64,000 nt of DNA from an uncultured Selenomonadaceae bacterium (GCA_905234175.1 CAJOGX010000003.1:1-64000); one strand, 5' to 3'; positions 25,850 through 35,552 are shown, counted from the first letter of the stretch. Made by a program: numbers and translations. Notes: generated by a model not told the origin, from the sequence alone.

Positions 25850-26530
25850 CTAATGCGTTTTCCTCGCCGCGCGCACGTCGCCCCACAAATCCCGCGCCTT
25901 ATCGTAAACCCTCGGCTCGCGGTTTCGCAAATCCTGGTCGCTGATAATTCGCGAAAGGTACTGCGTGCACTTGTCGAACAGCCCCAGCCGGTAGTAAATC
26001 GCGCCGATGACGTATAAAACGTTGCCGTCGCTCATTCCGTCGACGGGGTATCGCTCCACGCTCAGCGAACGGTCATAAAATTCCGCCGCCTTGAGCATGT
26101 ATTCCTCCTCCTTTTTGTGGTCTTCGTTAAAGCGGTACATCCACGCCAGATTTAAATTCAGCGTTGCGCGCTTGCACGGCGAACCGTTAATCAAATCCTG
26201 GTACGCAAGCGCCAGCTGATACGAGGCAACGGCGTCTGGGAAAGTTCGCGTTTCGGAAAATTCTATGTCGAAGTGCCTGCGTTGAAGGAAATCCCAAATC
26301 GCCGCGCGCTGCTTTTTGGGCAGTACCGACGTGAAAGTTTTTTCGTCCGCTGCGAAGCCGCAGTTTTCGCAAATCCAAATTTTGTAATAGTACGGATTGA
26401 AATTTTTATAGTGTACGCATAAATCTTCGTCGCGCTTTTCGACGACCAGCCGCGAACGTGTTTTGACCACGCGCGTAATTTCGTAGCAGATCGGGCACAT
26501 TTTTTCCACCACGAAAGTATAATCGACCAT
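25850..26530 (-). CDS. DUF2225 family protein
   Basis: A 226-residue cytoplasmic protein. A zinc-ribbon-like N-terminus has MCPICYE (about residues 11-16) and ICENCGF (about 54-60). Residues 95-220 are helical with TPR-like spacing, for example ASYQLALAYQDLI and LYVIGAIYYRLGLFDKC. The family role is unknown. It lies in line with the glycogen debranching gene upstream (19 bases) and with DUF4127 downstream. Confidence 0.75.
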   Translation of the reverse strand: MVDYTFVVEKMCPICYEITRVVKTRSRLVVEKRDEDLCVHYKNFNPYYYKIWICENCGFAADEKTFTSVLPKKQRAAIWDFLQRRHFDIEFSETRTFPDAVASYQLALAYQDLINGSPCKRATLNLNLAWMYRFNEDHKKEEEYMLKAAEFYDRSLSVERYPVDGMSDGNVLYVIGAIYYRLGLFDKCTQYLSRIISDQDLRNREPRVYDKARDLWGDVRAARKTH

Positions 26531-26549
26531 TCCCAGGACTCCCTTGATT

Positions 26550-29500
26550 TTACCGCAGATACTTATTGCAAAGCGCCTTCAATTTGCCAGCCTCGGCCTC
26601 AAGCTGATAATCTGGCTTCAGGCGCCAGCCCCAGTTCGTACCGACGGTGCCAGGCGTATTCATTCTGGCGCGGCTGTCGAGTTTCAAAACGTCCTGCATG
26701 GGAATAATCGCGAATCTGGAATCTGAGGCGTAGGCAAACTCGATAAGTTTTTGGCAAACGTCGTCGGGGCGGCGGGCGTCAGCGCCAAGGAGCGCGGCAA
26801 TCGTCGGCTTGCTGAGGTTGTCCACGTCTTCCATGAACCAGCCAACCGCCGTGTTGTTGTCGTGCGTGCCGGTATAAGCCACGCTGTTTTCCGGCGCCAC
26901 AAAGCCAATGCGCCCGTCCTCGTTGAAGTGCAACTCGAACTGCAGAATTTTCATGCCAGGGAACCCGCAATCCTGCCGGAGCTGTTCGACTTCGTTGGTG
27001 ATAAAGCCCAAATCCTCCGCCACAATCTGCGCGTCGCCAATTTCCTTTTTAATCTCGTCGAAAAACGGCTTGCCTGGCCCCTTAATCCATTTACCGTTGA
27101 CAGCATTTTCCGCGTCGCCGTCAACTTCCCAGTACGCCTCAAAGCCTCGGAAATGGTCAATGCGCACAATGTCAAACTGCTCGAAAAGCCGCTTGAACCG
27201 CAACTTCCACCACGAATATTTTTGCGCCTTCATTTCGTCCCAGTCGTACTGCGGATTCCCCCAGAGCTGTCCGGTCGGGCTGAAATAATCCGGCGGCACG
27301 CCCGCAACTTTTTTCGGCAGACCTTCCTCGTCCAGCTTGAACAGTTTCTGATTTGCCCACGCGTCCGCGCTGTCCGCCGAAACGAATATCGGCATATCGC
27401 CAAGAATCTGCACGCCGCGTTCCCGTGCGTAGCTGTGCACTTTCTGCCACTGCGTTTCAAAAATGTACTGCTCGAACTCCACGCAGAAAATTTCGTCCGC
27501 CATCTTTTTCCTGAGCGACGCCAGCGTCCGCTTATCGCGCTGCTTAATTTTCGCGTCCCACTCAATCCAGTAGCCGTCGTTATTTTTCCGCTTGAGCGCC
27601 GCGAACAACGCGTAATCTTCCAGCCAGTAAAATTCTTTCGCGCGGAACTTTTCAAAGTCAGCCTTCAAATTTTCGTCCGCCGCCAGCCGCGCCCTGAAGT
27701 TTTTGAACGCAGCTTTCAGCGCCGCCAGTTTCATCGGTATCACGCGCGTGAAATCTACTCTCGCCGCGTTGCTCAGCTCTTTCGGGATTTTTATATCCGC
27801 CTCCGTCAGCAGACCCCGCGCAATTAAATCGTCCAGCGAAATCAGCATTGGGTTGCCCGCGAACGCCGACGGCGACTGGTACGGCGAATCTCCGAAGCCC
27901 ACGGGATTAACCGGCAGCATTTGCCAAATCGTCTGCCCCGCCGCCTTCAGGTAGTCTATGAACTCGAACGCCTCGCGCCCAAAGTCGCCAATCCCATACT
28001 TCGACGGCAGACTCGTCGGGTGCAGTAAAATTCCCGCGCGCCGGTCGTAATTTTTCTTCGGCGGCAGGTGGTGCAGTAAAACCCCCTGCAGCGGCTCCAG
28101 CTTGAAATTCACCCGCCCGCGCGTTACAGGATAATGGTGGCGCTGATTTTTCTCGTCGAACGCGTCCACGAAAACGCCGTTGGCAAAGTCGCTCACGTCA
28201 AAGGAAACTTCCCGCGCCTCGTACCGCGAACGATTGAACGCCGCAAGGAATATATCATTTTTCGCGTCGTGGTCGAAAATATCCCGCCCGTTGCGAATAA
28301 CCCGCGCATAAGCAAAAATGTCGTCGTACGAAGGCAGCGGCAGAAATTCGCCCGTCTGCAAAACCAGATTTTCATTCCGAATCGCGATATATTTTTTGTA
28401 CGTCTCAAAAAGTTCCTTATCGCCGCCGCCCCACGGATACGGCCGCCGATTAGTCGGGTCTTTGAAACCCTGCATTCCGAGTTCGTCGCCGTAATAAATG
28501 CACGGCACGCCTGGATAAGTCATCTGCCAGAGCGCCGCCATTTTCAAACGCGCCTTGCCGAGCTTTTCGCCTTCAGCGTCGAGCCGGAACCGCGCCTGCT
28601 CAATCGCCGGCATTCTGTCATAGTACGGCGCCTCTCCGAAAACCGTCACCGGTCTCATTATGTCGTGACTCGACAGCAGATTCATCATCGCGTAGAAATT
28701 TTCCTTCGGATAATTTTCGCGCAGGCTTTCCATTCGCCGCATGCAGAGCCTGCCGTCGATTTTCCCCAGAATGAAATCGAACAAATGCGTGCGCCACGGA
28801 TAATTCATCGCCGAATCCATTTCGTAGCCGCAAAGGTACTGCCGCTGGACGCCGTAAGCAACCTTATTCGACGCGTCTTCCCAGACCTCGCCAATCATTA
28901 CGGCTTCGGGATTTGTTTTCTTGAGCTCAGCGAAAAACAGCTGCGAAAATTCCGCCGGAAGTTCGTCAATCACGTCGAGCCGCCAGCCCATAATTCCTTC
29001 GCGCATCCAGTGGTGCAAAACGCTGTCGCTGTCCCGAATGATAAAATCCATATACGACGGCGTAGTTTCGCGGACGTTCGGGAGCGTCGGGAAATTCCAC
29101 CAGCTTTCGTAGTCGGTCGGATAATTTCTGAAACTGTACCACTCGTAGAACGGGGACGATTTGGACTGGTACGCGCCAATAGAATTGTAGGCGCCGTTGC
29201 GGTTGAAATAAATGCTATTGGAGCCGGTGTGGCTGAAAACGCCGTCGATAATGACGCTGATACCTTTTTCGCGCGCCGCGTCAATCAGGTGGCGGAACTC
29301 TTCGTTTGTGCCGAGAATCGGGTCAACCTTGTGATAGTTGCCGGTATCATAGTGGTGGTTGCTCTCGGACTCGAAGACGGGATTGAAATAAATCACGGAA
29401 ATGCCAAGTTCGCGCAGGTAATCGAGCTTGCTCTCGACGCCGCGAAAGTTCCCGCCGTAAAAATCGTACGCAACAATTTCGTTGGTGTCAACGTCCTTGT

Positions 29501-30026
29501 AGTAGCAGGGCTCATCGCTCCAGCTGGCGTGGTAAACGGCGCCGCGCTTTTCGATAATTTCGTTGCCCGCGCGACAGAATCTGTCTGGGAAAATCTGATA
29601 CATGACGGAATGTTTGAACCAGTCGGGAGTTTTGGCGCCCTTCTGATAGACGGTGATTTGGAAGGCGGGCGGCGCGTAGTCGGTGTAAAGCTGCCCGACG
29701 CCGCCGAGCTGTTCGGGGTTGTTGCCGTAATAGTACGTGCGGTCGGCGGTGACGATTATAAAATAATACCAGATAAGCCCGCCCTTTTCCGGCATGGTAA
29801 TTTCAAGCGAATAAAATTTTTCCTGCGCAGTTTCGGGGTCGCGCGTAGTGAGGTTGGACCATTTTTCGCCGGTGCCGTCGCTCCACGTGTGCAATAAAAC
29901 CTGCCGAACAATTTCAGTGGTTTTTATGCGGATACCGAGGCGAAGCTGACTGCCGGCCTCAGACGCGCCGACCGTTGAGCGGTAATAAATATTTTGCGAA
30001 TTGTGCTCGACGTTGCTGTTGTCCAT
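26550..30026 (-). CDS. GH13 amylase / 4-alpha-glucanotransferase fusion
   Basis: An 1158-residue bifunctional enzyme for glycogen and maltodextrin breakdown. An N-terminal beta-sandwich (about 10-120) precedes a GH13 barrel, with nucleophile D351 (GWRLDVID), acid E380 (IGEVWED) and D455 (SSHD). From residue 660 a full-length MalQ (GH77) follows: GILLHPTSLP, RIDHFRG, AEDLG and TGTHDNN. The ATG at 30026 has TAGGAG upstream; 14 longer codons have none. The two halves would cut branch-derived or cyclic dextrins and rejoin them. Such fusions are annotated in other Negativicutes. It lies outside the glg operon, just downstream of the tandem glycosyltransferases. Confidence 0.9.
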   Translation of the reverse strand: MDNSNVEHNSQNIYYRSTVGASEAGSQLRLGIRIKTTEIVRQVLLHTWSDGTGEKWSNLTTRDPETAQEKFYSLEITMPEKGGLIWYYFIIVTADRTYYYGNNPEQLGGVGQLYTDYAPPAFQITVYQKGAKTPDWFKHSVMYQIFPDRFCRAGNEIIEKRGAVYHASWSDEPCYYKDVDTNEIVAYDFYGGNFRGVESKLDYLRELGISVIYFNPVFESESNHHYDTGNYHKVDPILGTNEEFRHLIDAAREKGISVIIDGVFSHTGSNSIYFNRNGAYNSIGAYQSKSSPFYEWYSFRNYPTDYESWWNFPTLPNVRETTPSYMDFIIRDSDSVLHHWMREGIMGWRLDVIDELPAEFSQLFFAELKKTNPEAVMIGEVWEDASNKVAYGVQRQYLCGYEMDSAMNYPWRTHLFDFILGKIDGRLCMRRMESLRENYPKENFYAMMNLLSSHDIMRPVTVFGEAPYYDRMPAIEQARFRLDAEGEKLGKARLKMAALWQMTYPGVPCIYYGDELGMQGFKDPTNRRPYPWGGGDKELFETYKKYIAIRNENLVLQTGEFLPLPSYDDIFAYARVIRNGRDIFDHDAKNDIFLAAFNRSRYEAREVSFDVSDFANGVFVDAFDEKNQRHHYPVTRGRVNFKLEPLQGVLLHHLPPKKNYDRRAGILLHPTSLPSKYGIGDFGREAFEFIDYLKAAGQTIWQMLPVNPVGFGDSPYQSPSAFAGNPMLISLDDLIARGLLTEADIKIPKELSNAARVDFTRVIPMKLAALKAAFKNFRARLAADENLKADFEKFRAKEFYWLEDYALFAALKRKNNDGYWIEWDAKIKQRDKRTLASLRKKMADEIFCVEFEQYIFETQWQKVHSYARERGVQILGDMPIFVSADSADAWANQKLFKLDEEGLPKKVAGVPPDYFSPTGQLWGNPQYDWDEMKAQKYSWWKLRFKRLFEQFDIVRIDHFRGFEAYWEVDGDAENAVNGKWIKGPGKPFFDEIKKEIGDAQIVAEDLGFITNEVEQLRQDCGFPGMKILQFELHFNEDGRIGFVAPENSVAYTGTHDNNTAVGWFMEDVDNLSKPTIAALLGADARRPDDVCQKLIEFAYASDSRFAIIPMQDVLKLDSRARMNTPGTVGTNWGWRLKPDYQLEAEAGKLKALCNKYLR

Positions 30027-30045
30027 AAAATCATCTCCTAAAATT

Positions 30046-31371
30046 TTAATCGTGCTCGTACTCGTCAAAAGTTTTCAGCAGATTCAGTGCGTACTGCAGG
30101 TTGACGAACTCGCGCCAGGCGTTAGGGTCATACACGCGGAAGGCGTTTTGAATCTGCGGAATCAGCTGTAAGCAGCCCTTGCGAATGTCGTCGACAACGG
30201 GATAATCCAGCGGCAAAATTTTCGGCAGCTCCGCCAGCAACAGCCTCACGTCCGCCAGAGAAATTTGCGTGTAAAGCGTTCTGTGAATTGCGTTGAGCGC
30301 GGCTTCCTCGAAAAAGTTTCCGGCGGTTTCGTCAAACATGACTTCGCGCAGGTGCGAGGCGAGCGCGCGGCACGTCAGAAATGTTTCCAGCTTGCCCGCG
30401 AAAAAGTTCACCGGCATCGTTTTTATCAGCGTCGGGAAAAGATTTTGCACCAGCGCGTTGGCAAGAAGTGGATAATTTATCGGCTTGCTGGCGGCAACGC
30501 TCTCAAGAATGCTCTGCCCGAAAGGCGCCACGACTGAACGGCGGGCGGCGCGGTACTTCAAAATCCCGTCGTCGAAAACGTCGTTGCGGTCTTCCTCGTT
30601 GAATTTTTCAATCTTGTAAATGTTGTGGTAGGCGTCGGCAGTACCGCGCTCGACTTTTTTAAAATATTCTTCGCGGGACTTGACGCTGTAATGATTCATG
30701 ACAATTTTTTCAACGGTCGGCGGATTGTTATGGAAAATCGGAACGACACCGCCATTTTCGTTGACTGCGTGGAACCCTTCAAAGTAGGCGGCAAAGTGCG
30801 GGTTGTAGAAAAAATTAATCTTGCGCGGGTCGGCAATCGTGCTTACGTGAGCGTTGCCTCCAGGCAGGCCGGTATTCGGCAGCGGCGGAATATATTCGTC
30901 GGAAGCGTGACGCGTAAATCTTTCAAGGACGCCGCGAGAATAATCAGCAGTCTCCTGATAATTTGAACCGAAATTGTGAAGATTAGCCGCCAGCGCCGCC
31001 GCCTGCGGTTTGTCTCTCAAAACTTCGTCGACAACCTCAACGATGGTCTTGTTATTTTTCGGGAAAACAAATTCGTCGGCGTCAATGAAAGTCATGTACC
31101 GGCAAAAAAATCTGAAGTTCTGCACCGCCTCGTTGTACGCCTCGTACTGGCGCGCCTTGCCAGGGTAAAAAGTGTACGTCACAATTTCTTTGTCAATGTA
31201 CGGCTGCAAAACTCCTCTGAGGTTGTCGGGGCTGTCGTTGTCGTAAATGTAAAAGTGGTCGACGCCCGCCAGAAGGTGATAATCCAGCCACTCCTTTGCG
31301 TAGGGCGCCTCGTTCTTCATAATCGCGACCACTGCCAAATCGTACAGGAACAAATTTTTATCAACTGCCAT
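30046..31371 (-). CDS. Glycosyltransferase, family 2/92-like (copy 1)
   Basis: A 441-residue cytoplasmic protein. The GT-A domain starts at once: LAVVAIMKNEAPY, then the WLDYHLLAGVDHFYIYDN segment, and the metal motif in TFIDADEFVFP. This is the GT92-like group (Glyco_tranf_2_4). The C-terminal 170 residues are helical and specific to this pair. It lies 9 bases after its paralogue, and both start with the same DNA. The donor and acceptor sugars are unknown. GAGG is present before the ATG. Confidence 0.8.
   Translation of the reverse strand: MAVDKNLFLYDLAVVAIMKNEAPYAKEWLDYHLLAGVDHFYIYDNDSPDNLRGVLQPYIDKEIVTYTFYPGKARQYEAYNEAVQNFRFFCRYMTFIDADEFVFPKNNKTIVEVVDEVLRDKPQAAALAANLHNFGSNYQETADYSRGVLERFTRHASDEYIPPLPNTGLPGGNAHVSTIADPRKINFFYNPHFAAYFEGFHAVNENGGVVPIFHNNPPTVEKIVMNHYSVKSREEYFKKVERGTADAYHNIYKIEKFNEEDRNDVFDDGILKYRAARRSVVAPFGQSILESVAASKPINYPLLANALVQNLFPTLIKTMPVNFFAGKLETFLTCRALASHLREVMFDETAGNFFEEAALNAIHRTLYTQISLADVRLLLAELPKILPLDYPVVDDIRKGCLQLIPQIQNAFRVYDPNAWREFVNLQYALNLLKTFDEYEHD
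31304..31362. repeat. 59-bp direct repeat shared by the tandem glycosyltransferases, copy 1
   Basis: Identical base for base to 32591-32649 in the paralogue, although the rest of the two genes is only moderately alike. It covers codons 4-23 of each gene. Confidence 0.9.
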
Positions 31372-31380
31372 GAATTTTCC

Positions 31381-32658
31381 TCACTCCCTGTCGAACGCCT
31401 TCAGCAAATCCTTCGTGTACCGCCAGCGGATAACCTGCCGGAACTTTTGCGAATCGAAGAGCTGATAGGATTTTGAAATACATTCCTCGATAATTTTTAT
31501 GCAGGCACGGCGGATATTTTTCACGGCGGGATACTTCAGACGCAGAATTTCCGGAAGCTCGCTCAGCAACAGTTCAAAATCTGGGAACGAAAAATTTTGC
31601 TTGAGCGCGCCGTTAAGCCACAGCAGCGAAAATTCCTCCGCCGAAATTTCTCCGAAACGCAGCTGAAACTTTCTGCTGAGCGCAAGGCAAATCAGATATG
31701 TTTCAATTTTACCTTCCTGCGGCAAATTTTTCAAATCACTCGTCAGCGCCCGAATCAGCGCTTCGACGGCGCGATTATTACGCTCCTCGTCAGTTTCGTG
31801 CCTTAGCTCCAGACCCGCGCGAAAATTTCTGTAGCGTAAAATTTCATCGTCAAATTCCTCGTTGCGGTCGAAGTAGCTGAAATCGTCCGACAGGTAAACC
31901 GCGTCATTGCCGTCCGCCGCGCCGCGTTTGAGTTTCTGCAGGTACTCCGCGCGAGACTTCACGAAATAATGATTGACAGAAATTCTGTCCGCCGTCATCG
32001 CGGGGTTATCGTAGGCGTCGAGCCTTTCGCCGTGCTCGCTGACTTTGAATTTGCCCAAAATAAAATCGCAGGTGTGCCCGTTCACGACGTAATTCACGGC
32101 GCGCGGATTCACAATCTGCTTGACGTAAAAATTTCCAATATCGAAAACGTGAGCGGCGTCCACCCACTTGACGGTTTTCCAGTCGCGCGGAGCCCGCCGC
32201 GTAAACCTTTCCAGAACGCCGCGCGAATAGTCCGCCTCCGCCTCCCCGTTGGAGCCGAAGTAAAACATATTCATTCCGAGCGCCGCCGCGTCAGGATTTT
32301 CCGCAAAAATTTCGTCTGCCGCCTCCACGATACTCCTGTTACCGCGCGGCAAAATAAATTCGTCGCCGTCAATAAACGCCATGTACCGGCAGAAAAATCT
32401 GTAACGCTGAACCGCGTCATTATACGCCTCGTACTGGCGCGCCCTGCCAGCGTAGGGAATGTGCGTCACAAAACCGCGCTCAACGTACGGCTCCAAAATT
32501 TTTTTCTGCGCGTCCGAATCCTCGTTATCATAAATGTAAAAGTGCTCGACGCCAGCCAGAAGGTGATAATCCAGCCACTCGCGCAGGTACGGCGCCTCGT
32601 TCTTCATAATCGCGACCACTGCCAAATCGTACAGGAACAAATTTTTATCGACCGCCAA
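31381..32658 (-). CDS. Glycosyltransferase, family 2/92-like (copy 2)
   Basis: A 425-residue paralogue of the next gene. The N-terminal glycosyltransferase core is nearly the same, with AFIDGDEFILP as the metal site (DGD instead of DAD). The middle and the helical C-terminus diverge. The start is TTG behind GGAGGTAA, while copy 1 uses ATG. It directly follows the double-receiver regulator gene (5 bases), so the regulator may be co-transcribed with both. Likely role: adding sugars to a surface polymer. This is inferred from family only. Confidence 0.8.
   Translation of the reverse strand: MAVDKNLFLYDLAVVAIMKNEAPYLREWLDYHLLAGVEHFYIYDNEDSDAQKKILEPYVERGFVTHIPYAGRARQYEAYNDAVQRYRFFCRYMAFIDGDEFILPRGNRSIVEAADEIFAENPDAAALGMNMFYFGSNGEAEADYSRGVLERFTRRAPRDWKTVKWVDAAHVFDIGNFYVKQIVNPRAVNYVVNGHTCDFILGKFKVSEHGERLDAYDNPAMTADRISVNHYFVKSRAEYLQKLKRGAADGNDAVYLSDDFSYFDRNEEFDDEILRYRNFRAGLELRHETDEERNNRAVEALIRALTSDLKNLPQEGKIETYLICLALSRKFQLRFGEISAEEFSLLWLNGALKQNFSFPDFELLLSELPEILRLKYPAVKNIRRACIKIIEECISKSYQLFDSQKFRQVIRWRYTKDLLKAFDRE
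32591..32649. repeat. 59-bp direct repeat, copy 2
   Basis: Second copy of the 31304-31362 sequence, at the same place in the paralogous gene. Perfect identity suggests recent gene conversion or duplication. Confidence 0.9.
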
Positions 32659-32663
32659 TGAAT

Positions 32664-33869
32664 TTACCTCCAGTACTTGCCTTCGTTCAGCGCATTTTTT
32701 ATCAGCAGCAGCCCGTCATTGTCAAGTATCGGCTTGCGGATATACCCGCGCACCGAAGAATTTGTGACGCTGTGAATTATCGTCGGGTCGTTCGAGTTCG
32801 TCATAATTATCACGGGCATTCCTCTCAGCTTCGGGTCTTTGCGAATGAATGCCAGAATTTTCAAGCCGTCCATGAACGACATGTCCAGGCTGACAAGCAC
32901 CAAATCCACATCGTTATCCTGCAAAATCCAGAGTCCTTCGACGCCGTTCGACGCCGTGAGAATCTCGCAGGAAAAATTTTTTGAAACCGTATTTTTTTCC
33001 AGCTCCAAATCGGCAATATCGTCGTCGATAATCAAAATCTTGAAAATCGTGCGCGAAGTAAATTCTATCGCCTCCGCCAGCAAAACTTTATTCACGCGCT
33101 CAATCAGATTTTTCGGGTCAAACGGCTTGTTGATATAATCGAGCGCGCCCAGCAAAATCCCGCGCGAAATATTTTCTTTTTTCGCCTGCACGGTCGTCAT
33201 CATCACTTTTACATTTTTGCACAGATTATCTTCGCGGACGCTCCTCAGAATCGACATTCCTTCATAATTGTTTGAAACTGCGTCGTCCAGAAGCAGCAGC
33301 CGCGTTTTCAATCCGTGCATGATATTCATCGCCTTAATCTGATTATTCGCGGCGGAAATTTTGAAAGTCGGCATTCCCATTTCAAGAATGTGTTTGGTCA
33401 TATTCAAATTCAAATCGTCAGCGTCGACAATGAGAATGACGTTATCAGATTTGACTGCGGCGGCCTCTTCCTGAATGATTCGCTTTTTGTAATCGTTGCG
33501 CTCGCCCTGAAGTTTTGCTTCATTCCTGAGCGTCGCAAGGCAATCCGGACAATAAATTCCGTTAAGAATTTTTTTTCCGCACCTGCCGCAGGGGTGATAA
33601 ACGCCATTTTTAAAAGTCTGCGCGGCCTTGGACATATCGCGAATTGTTTTTTTGGAAATGCCAAGGTTGTTGATAATTTCGGAATCCGTGGCGCCTGGGT
33701 GAGCCCTGACATAATCCCTTACCGCGTTTCGCTGATTAATCTCGCTTCTGTCCTGATAAGCACCGGCAGGAGCCACGGCAGAACAAATTCCGCAAAGCCT
33801 GTCGCTGGGTCTGCCGCTGAAAGTCCTTCCGCACCGTGGACAAACTTTGCGCTCGACAGTTAGAGCCAT
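32664..33869 (-). CDS. Zinc-ribbon protein with two response-regulator receiver domains
   Basis: A 401-residue signalling protein. The first zinc ribbon has C10, C13, C26 and C29. A helix-turn-helix-like part (44-85, ATDSEIINNLGISKKTIRDM) and a second ribbon (C94, C97, C107, C110) follow. This layout is like YvyF flagellar regulators. Receiver 1 (143-265) keeps the acidic pair, D195 and K248. Receiver 2 (276-397) keeps IDDD and K379, but the phosphate-accepting Asp is S327. So only the first receiver can probably be phosphorylated. No kinase gene is near. Downstream are the two glycosyltransferases, which it may control or localise. Confidence 0.75.
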   Translation of the reverse strand: MALTVERKVCPRCGRTFSGRPSDRLCGICSAVAPAGAYQDRSEINQRNAVRDYVRAHPGATDSEIINNLGISKKTIRDMSKAAQTFKNGVYHPCGRCGKKILNGIYCPDCLATLRNEAKLQGERNDYKKRIIQEEAAAVKSDNVILIVDADDLNLNMTKHILEMGMPTFKISAANNQIKAMNIMHGLKTRLLLLDDAVSNNYEGMSILRSVREDNLCKNVKVMMTTVQAKKENISRGILLGALDYINKPFDPKNLIERVNKVLLAEAIEFTSRTIFKILIIDDDIADLELEKNTVSKNFSCEILTASNGVEGLWILQDNDVDLVLVSLDMSFMDGLKILAFIRKDPKLRGMPVIIMTNSNDPTIIHSVTNSSVRGYIRKPILDNDGLLLIKNALNEGKYWR

Positions 33870-33898
33870 AAAACATACCTCCGATGCGATACGTAGTT

Positions 33899-33934
33899 AA
33901 AAAAAAGTCCGACGAGGAAAATTGCTCGCCGGAC
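33899..33934 (-). terminator. glgA / glg operon terminator
   Basis: On the minus strand a 10-base stem (33934-33925 with 33916-33907, one G-U) with an 8-base loop is followed by eight T (33906-33899). Confidence 0.9.
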
Positions 33935-33954
33935 CAACGACGCTGACGCGGAAA

Positions 33955-35403
33955 TTATTTCTGCATCAGTTTTTCATAGAGTTCTTTGTATTCGCGGGCA
34001 GATTCCGTCCAGCTGTAGTCGCTGTTCATTGCGTTGGAAACGATTTGCAGCCAGATTTCAAAATTGCCGTAAGTGCTGAGCGCGCGCTTGAGTGCGTACA
34101 TCATTTCGTGGGCGTTGTAGTTGGAAAAGACGAAGCCGTTGCCTTCCTTTTCGTACTTGTCGTACTGGCGGACGGTATCTTTCAGGCCGCCGGTTTCACG
34201 AACGACAGGAGCCGCGCCGTAACGCATTGCGATAAGCTGACCAATTCCGCAGGGCTCATAATTCGACGGCATAAGGAAAATGTCGGAGGCGCCGTAAATT
34301 CTCTGCGCGAGTTCGTTCGAGAAATAAATATTGGCGGAAACTTTCTGCGGGAAGCGCCACTGCAGCCCTTTGAACCAGTCTTCGTAAACTTTATCGCCGG
34401 TGCCGAGCAGGACAAACTGGAAGTCTTCGTGCTGAAGGAGTTCGTCCATCATTCTGACGACGAGGTCGAGACCCTTCGCGGCGACGAGGCGCGTAACCAT
34501 TGAGACCACAGGAGTTTTGCGCGCCTGCGGAAGCCCCAGAAGTTCCTGCAGCTTAACTTTGTTGTCGCCCTTGCGCTCGAAGGCGTTGAAGGCGTCGGAA
34601 TTGTCGTACTGCACGAAAAGATTTTTATCAGTGGCGGGGTTATAAACGTCGTAGTCGATACCGTTGACGATGCCGTAAAGGTCGTCCTTGCGCGCGCGGA
34701 GCAGGCCGTCAAGATGTTCGCCGAAGTATTCGTACTGAATTTCCTGCGCGTAGGTTTTGCTGACGGTAGAAACGTAGTCGGCGTAAATTATGCCGCCCTT
34801 CATGAAGTTTACCGCGTCATAAAATTCGAGGTCGCCGTTGTTGAAATATTTCCAGTCGAGCCCGAGCACGTCGCCCATGATATTTTTGCCGAAAACGCCC
34901 TGGTACTTCAGATTGTGAATCGTATAGATTGTCTTGATTTTTTCGTAGCGTTCGTCGCCCTGGTGTTCGAGTTTGAGGAAAACGGGAACTAAAGCGCTCT
35001 GCCAGTCGTTGCAGTTGATAACGTCGGGGAAAAAGTCAATCGCTGGCAGGCAGTTCAGAATTGCGCGGGCGAAGAAGGAAAATCTCTCGGCGTCGTCGTC
35101 ATAGCCGTAAAGCCCTTCGCGGTAAAAATATTCTTCGTTGTCAACGAAATAAAACGTCACGCCGTCAATTTCGTATTTGTCAATGCCGACGTACTTCGTG
35201 CGCCAGGAAACAGGAATCGTGCCGTCGTAAACGTGTTCCATTCCGTTGCGGTATTCTTCCCTGATTTTGCTGAATTTCGGCAGGATAACGCGAACGTCAA
35301 CGCCCTGCTGTTTAAGAGCCTTCGGGAGCGAGCCAGCAACGTCTGCCAGACCGCCGGTTTTTACAAAGGGATTCGCTTCCGATGCTACATAGAGAACTTT
35401 CAT
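33955..35403 (-). CDS. glgA: Glycogen synthase
   Basis: Adds glucose from ADP-glucose to the growing glycogen chain (GT5). The 482-residue product begins with KVLYVASEANPFVKTGGLADV, whose KTGGL loop binds ADP-glucose. It has the second Rossmann domain with MVTRLVAAKGLDL and the catalytic MPSNYEPCGIGQL segment. An ATG follows GGAGGGG. It is the last gene of the glg cluster but has a clear promoter of its own and a large hairpin upstream, so it can be set apart from glgB. Confidence 0.95.
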   Translation of the reverse strand: MKVLYVASEANPFVKTGGLADVAGSLPKALKQQGVDVRVILPKFSKIREEYRNGMEHVYDGTIPVSWRTKYVGIDKYEIDGVTFYFVDNEEYFYREGLYGYDDDAERFSFFARAILNCLPAIDFFPDVINCNDWQSALVPVFLKLEHQGDERYEKIKTIYTIHNLKYQGVFGKNIMGDVLGLDWKYFNNGDLEFYDAVNFMKGGIIYADYVSTVSKTYAQEIQYEYFGEHLDGLLRARKDDLYGIVNGIDYDVYNPATDKNLFVQYDNSDAFNAFERKGDNKVKLQELLGLPQARKTPVVSMVTRLVAAKGLDLVVRMMDELLQHEDFQFVLLGTGDKVYEDWFKGLQWRFPQKVSANIYFSNELAQRIYGASDIFLMPSNYEPCGIGQLIAMRYGAAPVVRETGGLKDTVRQYDKYEKEGNGFVFSNYNAHEMMYALKRALSTYGNFEIWLQIVSNAMNSDYSWTESAREYKELYEKLMQK

Positions 35404-35502
35404 AAATTACCCCTCCATTATCATTGACACTTTCCCGCGCGAAACGGCGGGCTTAGTTTGGTTTTCAAAAAATTGGGCGATACCAGTTGCATATCCGCTA
35501 GC

Positions 35503-35531
35503 ACTATAGCAGGTAGTTTGAATTTAGTCAA
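35503..35531 (-). promoter_or_regulatory. glgA promoter
   Basis: On the minus strand TTGACT (35531-35526) and TATAGT (35508-35503) are 17 bases apart, about 100 bases before glgA. Good consensus match. A 5-base stem (CCCGC/GCGGG) lies in the leader. Confidence 0.75.
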
Positions 35532-35552
35532 CCAATTTTAATTTTCGGCAGA

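Noticed and set aside
28134-29897. 587-codon open frame antisense to the GH13-MalQ gene
   Set aside because: The sense strand has all catalytic motifs in place; the antisense frame has none.
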